From positions 777,233 to 841,232 of the forward strand of contig CAWFXE010000006.1 of NCBI GenBank assembly GCA_963819715.1: 64,000 bases of DNA, read 5' to 3'. The notes beneath the pieces are model-generated. The model was not told the origin of the DNA. It saw only the letters and a list, made by a program, of their open reading frames with translations, and ran no database searches. Source of the DNA: DASUPK01 sp963819715. Its GTDB lineage: Bacteria; Actinomycetota; Thermoleophilia; Solirubrobacterales; 70-9. Shown in pieces: positions 62,553 to 64,000 of this stretch. The number at the start of each line of letters is the position of its first letter. Position 1 is the first letter of the stretch. The translations under genes and the position numbers were made by a program.

Positions 62553-62991
62553 GGCCCTCCGGATCCGCAGCTCGCCACCACAGATACCGCTCCGGCTCCA
62601 GAGCAAGCAGCGGACCCGGCGGGGTCTGCTCCCGGTACTGCTCGTATTTCCCCCTGAGGGCCGCCAGCCCAGCCGCGCCTTCTGAGGCGTCGAGAATCCG
62701 CACAGATCCCAGCACCTGCACCCACGCCAGCTCGTCCCAGTCGTCCGAGTAGCGATCAACAGTCAGCGCTGCCCGCGGATCCCGCCGCAGGAATCGCAGC
62801 CGCGCCGGCTCGGCAGCTCGCTTCGGCTTGTCGTCGATCGCGCTCCAGATGAGGCCTTCCGCCACCGCAAAGGTCACCGGCAGCACTCGCGGGGCCCCCT
62901 CGTCGTCCAGAAATCCCAGCCGGCCGACCCGCTCGGACTCCAGCAATTCGTTTGCCCACGCAACAAGCTCGGTAGGTTCCCCGGGAGCCAC
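62521..62991 (-). CDS. PPOX class F420-dependent oxidoreductase (TIGR03668-like)
   Basis: A 156-residue split-barrel flavin/F420-binding protein: ELLESERVGRLGFLDDEGAP, RVLPVTFAVAEGLIWSAIDD, KPKRAAEPARLRFLRRDPR and AALTVDRYSDDWDELAWVQV (each a typical PPOX strand unit). Start set at the GTG at 62991 because TACAGT is 6 nt upstream; a TTG at 62994 is 3 nt from it. Likely reduces a small organic substrate with F420H2; substrate unknown. Confidence 0.85.
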   Translation of the reverse strand: MAPGEPTELVAWANELLESERVGRLGFLDDEGAPRVLPVTFAVAEGLIWSAIDDKPKRAAEPARLRFLRRDPRAALTVDRYSDDWDELAWVQVLGSVRILDASEGAAGLAALRGKYEQYREQTPPGPLLALEPERYLWWRAADPEGLDGRGGDRDG

Positions 62992-63003
62992 CAACCCACT
63001 GTA
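62992..63003 (-). promoter_or_regulatory. Leaderless promoter, PPOX gene
   Basis: TACAGT on the minus strand, 6 nt before the GTG at 62991. It overlaps the upstream region of the divergent LLM gene. Confidence 0.5.
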
Positions 63004-63021
63004 GGTCGACGAAAGGAACCC

Positions 63022-63888
63022 ATGGAGCTCGGAATCGGACTGCCGAACACAGTGCCGGGAACCACCGGCGACCAGCTCACCGACTGGGCGCGGGCCGCCG
63101 AGGACGCCGGCTTCTCCTCCCTCGGAACGATCGACCGCATCGTCTTCCCGAACTACGAGCCCGTGGTCGCGCTGTCCGCCGCGGCGGCCGTCACCGAGCG
63201 CATCCGCCTCGTCACCGACGTCCTGCTCGGCCCACTGCGCCAGAACCCCGCGATGATCGCCAAGCAGTTCCTCTCGCTCGATGCCCTCGCGGGCGGGGAC
63301 CGGGCGGTACTCGGTATCGCGATCGGCGGGCGCGAGGATGACTACGCGATCAGCGGCTTCGACATGTCCGGGCGCGGCAAGTGGCTCGACGATGCCCTGG
63401 CCAAGATTCGCGCGATCTGGAACGGCGACGGCGAGCTCGAGTCCAAGGTCGGGCCCCGGCCCTCCGGCAAGGGCCCGTCGCTGATGGTCGGCGGATCCGT
63501 AGAGAAGGCCTTCGAGCGCGCCGCCAAGTACGGCGACGGCTGGACCCAGGGTGGTTCAGGCGCCTCCCAGTTCGGAGCGGACCTCTCCAACCTCGATGAC
63601 GCCTGGAAGAAGGCCGGCCGCGACGGCCAGCCGCGGACTCTGGCTCTGGGCTACTTCTGTCTCGGGCCCGACGCCGAAGCGAACCTGCAGGCCTACGTCG
63701 GCGACTACTACGCCTGGCTGGGTGACCAGGCGGTCCAGGGAATCGTCGCGGGTGCGCCCAAGGACGCGGACAGCGTCAAGGCGTTCATGAAGGCGTACGA
63801 GGAGTGGAACTGCGACGAGCTCATCCTCTTCCCCGGCAGCAGCGACCCCGCCCAGGTGGCCCTGCTGGCCGAAGCCGTCGGCCTCTAA
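63022..63888 (+). CDS. LLM class flavin/F420-dependent oxidoreductase
   Basis: A 288-residue luciferase-like TIM barrel: MELGIGLPNTVPGTTGDQLT, FSSLGTIDRIVFPNYEPVVA, RLVTDVLLGPLRQNPAMIAK and LDALAGGDRAVLGIAIGGRE. It ends in DELILFPGSSDPAQVALLAE. AAAGGAA lies 6 nt before the ATG, so unlike its divergent neighbour it has a conventional leader. The pair suggests shared F420 chemistry. Confidence 0.88.
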   Translation: MELGIGLPNTVPGTTGDQLTDWARAAEDAGFSSLGTIDRIVFPNYEPVVALSAAAAVTERIRLVTDVLLGPLRQNPAMIAKQFLSLDALAGGDRAVLGIAIGGREDDYAISGFDMSGRGKWLDDALAKIRAIWNGDGELESKVGPRPSGKGPSLMVGGSVEKAFERAAKYGDGWTQGGSGASQFGADLSNLDDAWKKAGRDGQPRTLALGYFCLGPDAEANLQAYVGDYYAWLGDQAVQGIVAGAPKDADSVKAFMKAYEEWNCDELILFPGSSDPAQVALLAEAVGL

Positions 63889-64000
63889 TTGGTCAGAGCC
63901 TTTGTGTTAGCAAATGCTTCCGGCGGGGTATGGGCGAATCGGAGAACCTCACTACCCAGCCGCCTGCCGGACCGCGGCGGTTCTTGTGAGCGTTGGGCCG

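Noticed and set aside
63930..63989. 19-codon ORF at the right edge starting ATG 63930
   Set aside because: Too short, with no family resemblance and no clear ribosome site; the remaining 112 bp after 63888 show nothing else.

Overview
The window is about 64 kb of GC-rich actinobacterial chromosome. Gene content and order (valS-folC, ndk-maf-mreB, rne-rplU-rpmA-obg-proB, proA-nadD-rsfS), several F420-type oxidoreductases, many SnoaL-like proteins and the secreted-protein style suggest class Thermoleophilia (Solirubrobacterales or a relative). That placement is an inference from family knowledge, not a search. Around 70 protein genes, three tRNAs (Arg-TCT, His-GTG, Ala-GGC), several hairpins and many short promoters can be supported. 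There is no rRNA, CRISPR array, prophage or insertion sequence.

Layout. 1-7.5 kb: a three-gene minus-strand operon (sterol-desaturase-like, acetolactate decarboxylase, SDR epimerase), tRNA-Arg, a secreted lipase, tRNA-His, two SnoaL-like proteins, an ABM-like protein, an MmcQ/YjbR protein and an acyl-CoA ligase. 7.5-12.9 kb: amt-glnK, a PASTA Ser/Thr kinase, OsmC, an alkyltransferase-like protein and CorA. 12.9-20 kb: ctaG, tig, SRPBCC, clpP, an M23 peptidase and secreted proteins. 20-25 kb: a PucR regulator facing a Tat-signal protein and a GMC oxidoreductase. 25-28.5 kb: an ECF41 sigma factor with its epimerase partner and a well-matched promoter, then clpX. 28.5-36 kb: rodZ-like (broken), groES, an amine-oxidase remnant, valS, folC, a zinc-ribbon protein, ndk and maf. 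36-45 kb: a cell-elongation locus in which mreB-mreC-mreD is interleaved with two PBP2-RodA pairs. 45-54.4 kb: rne, rplU, rpmA, an IscA-fold protein, a glutamine amidotransferase, a Vps62-domain membrane protein, obg, proB and an MFS permease. 54.4-64 kb: GMC alcohol oxidase plus aldehyde dehydrogenase, a large hairpin, an LLM oxidoreductase, proA, nadD, rsfS, a DivIVA-like protein, a PD-(D/E)XK nuclease, tRNA-Ala, a PPOX-class protein and a second LLM oxidoreductase.

How the genes fit together. Most are housekeeping: proteolysis (tig, clpP, clpX), wall elongation (mreBCD, two mrdA/rodA, rodZ), ribosome and RNA (rne, rplU, rpmA, obg, rsfS), proline synthesis (proB, proA), NAD synthesis (nadD) and nitrogen uptake (amt-glnK). 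The accessory part is oxidative: two GMC modules, an aldehyde dehydrogenase and F420/flavin enzymes.

Two features run through the window. First, at least 26 start codons carry an actinobacterial -10 hexamer only 6-10 nt upstream, usually without a clear Shine-Dalgarno, so leaderless or near-leaderless transcription appears common; several start codons were reset on this basis. Second, reading frames are broken in several conserved genes (obg about six times, a PBP2, rodZ, the Vps62-domain protein, an LLM enzyme), mostly as apparent single-base insertions. Because obg is normally essential, sequence or assembly error is as likely as real decay.
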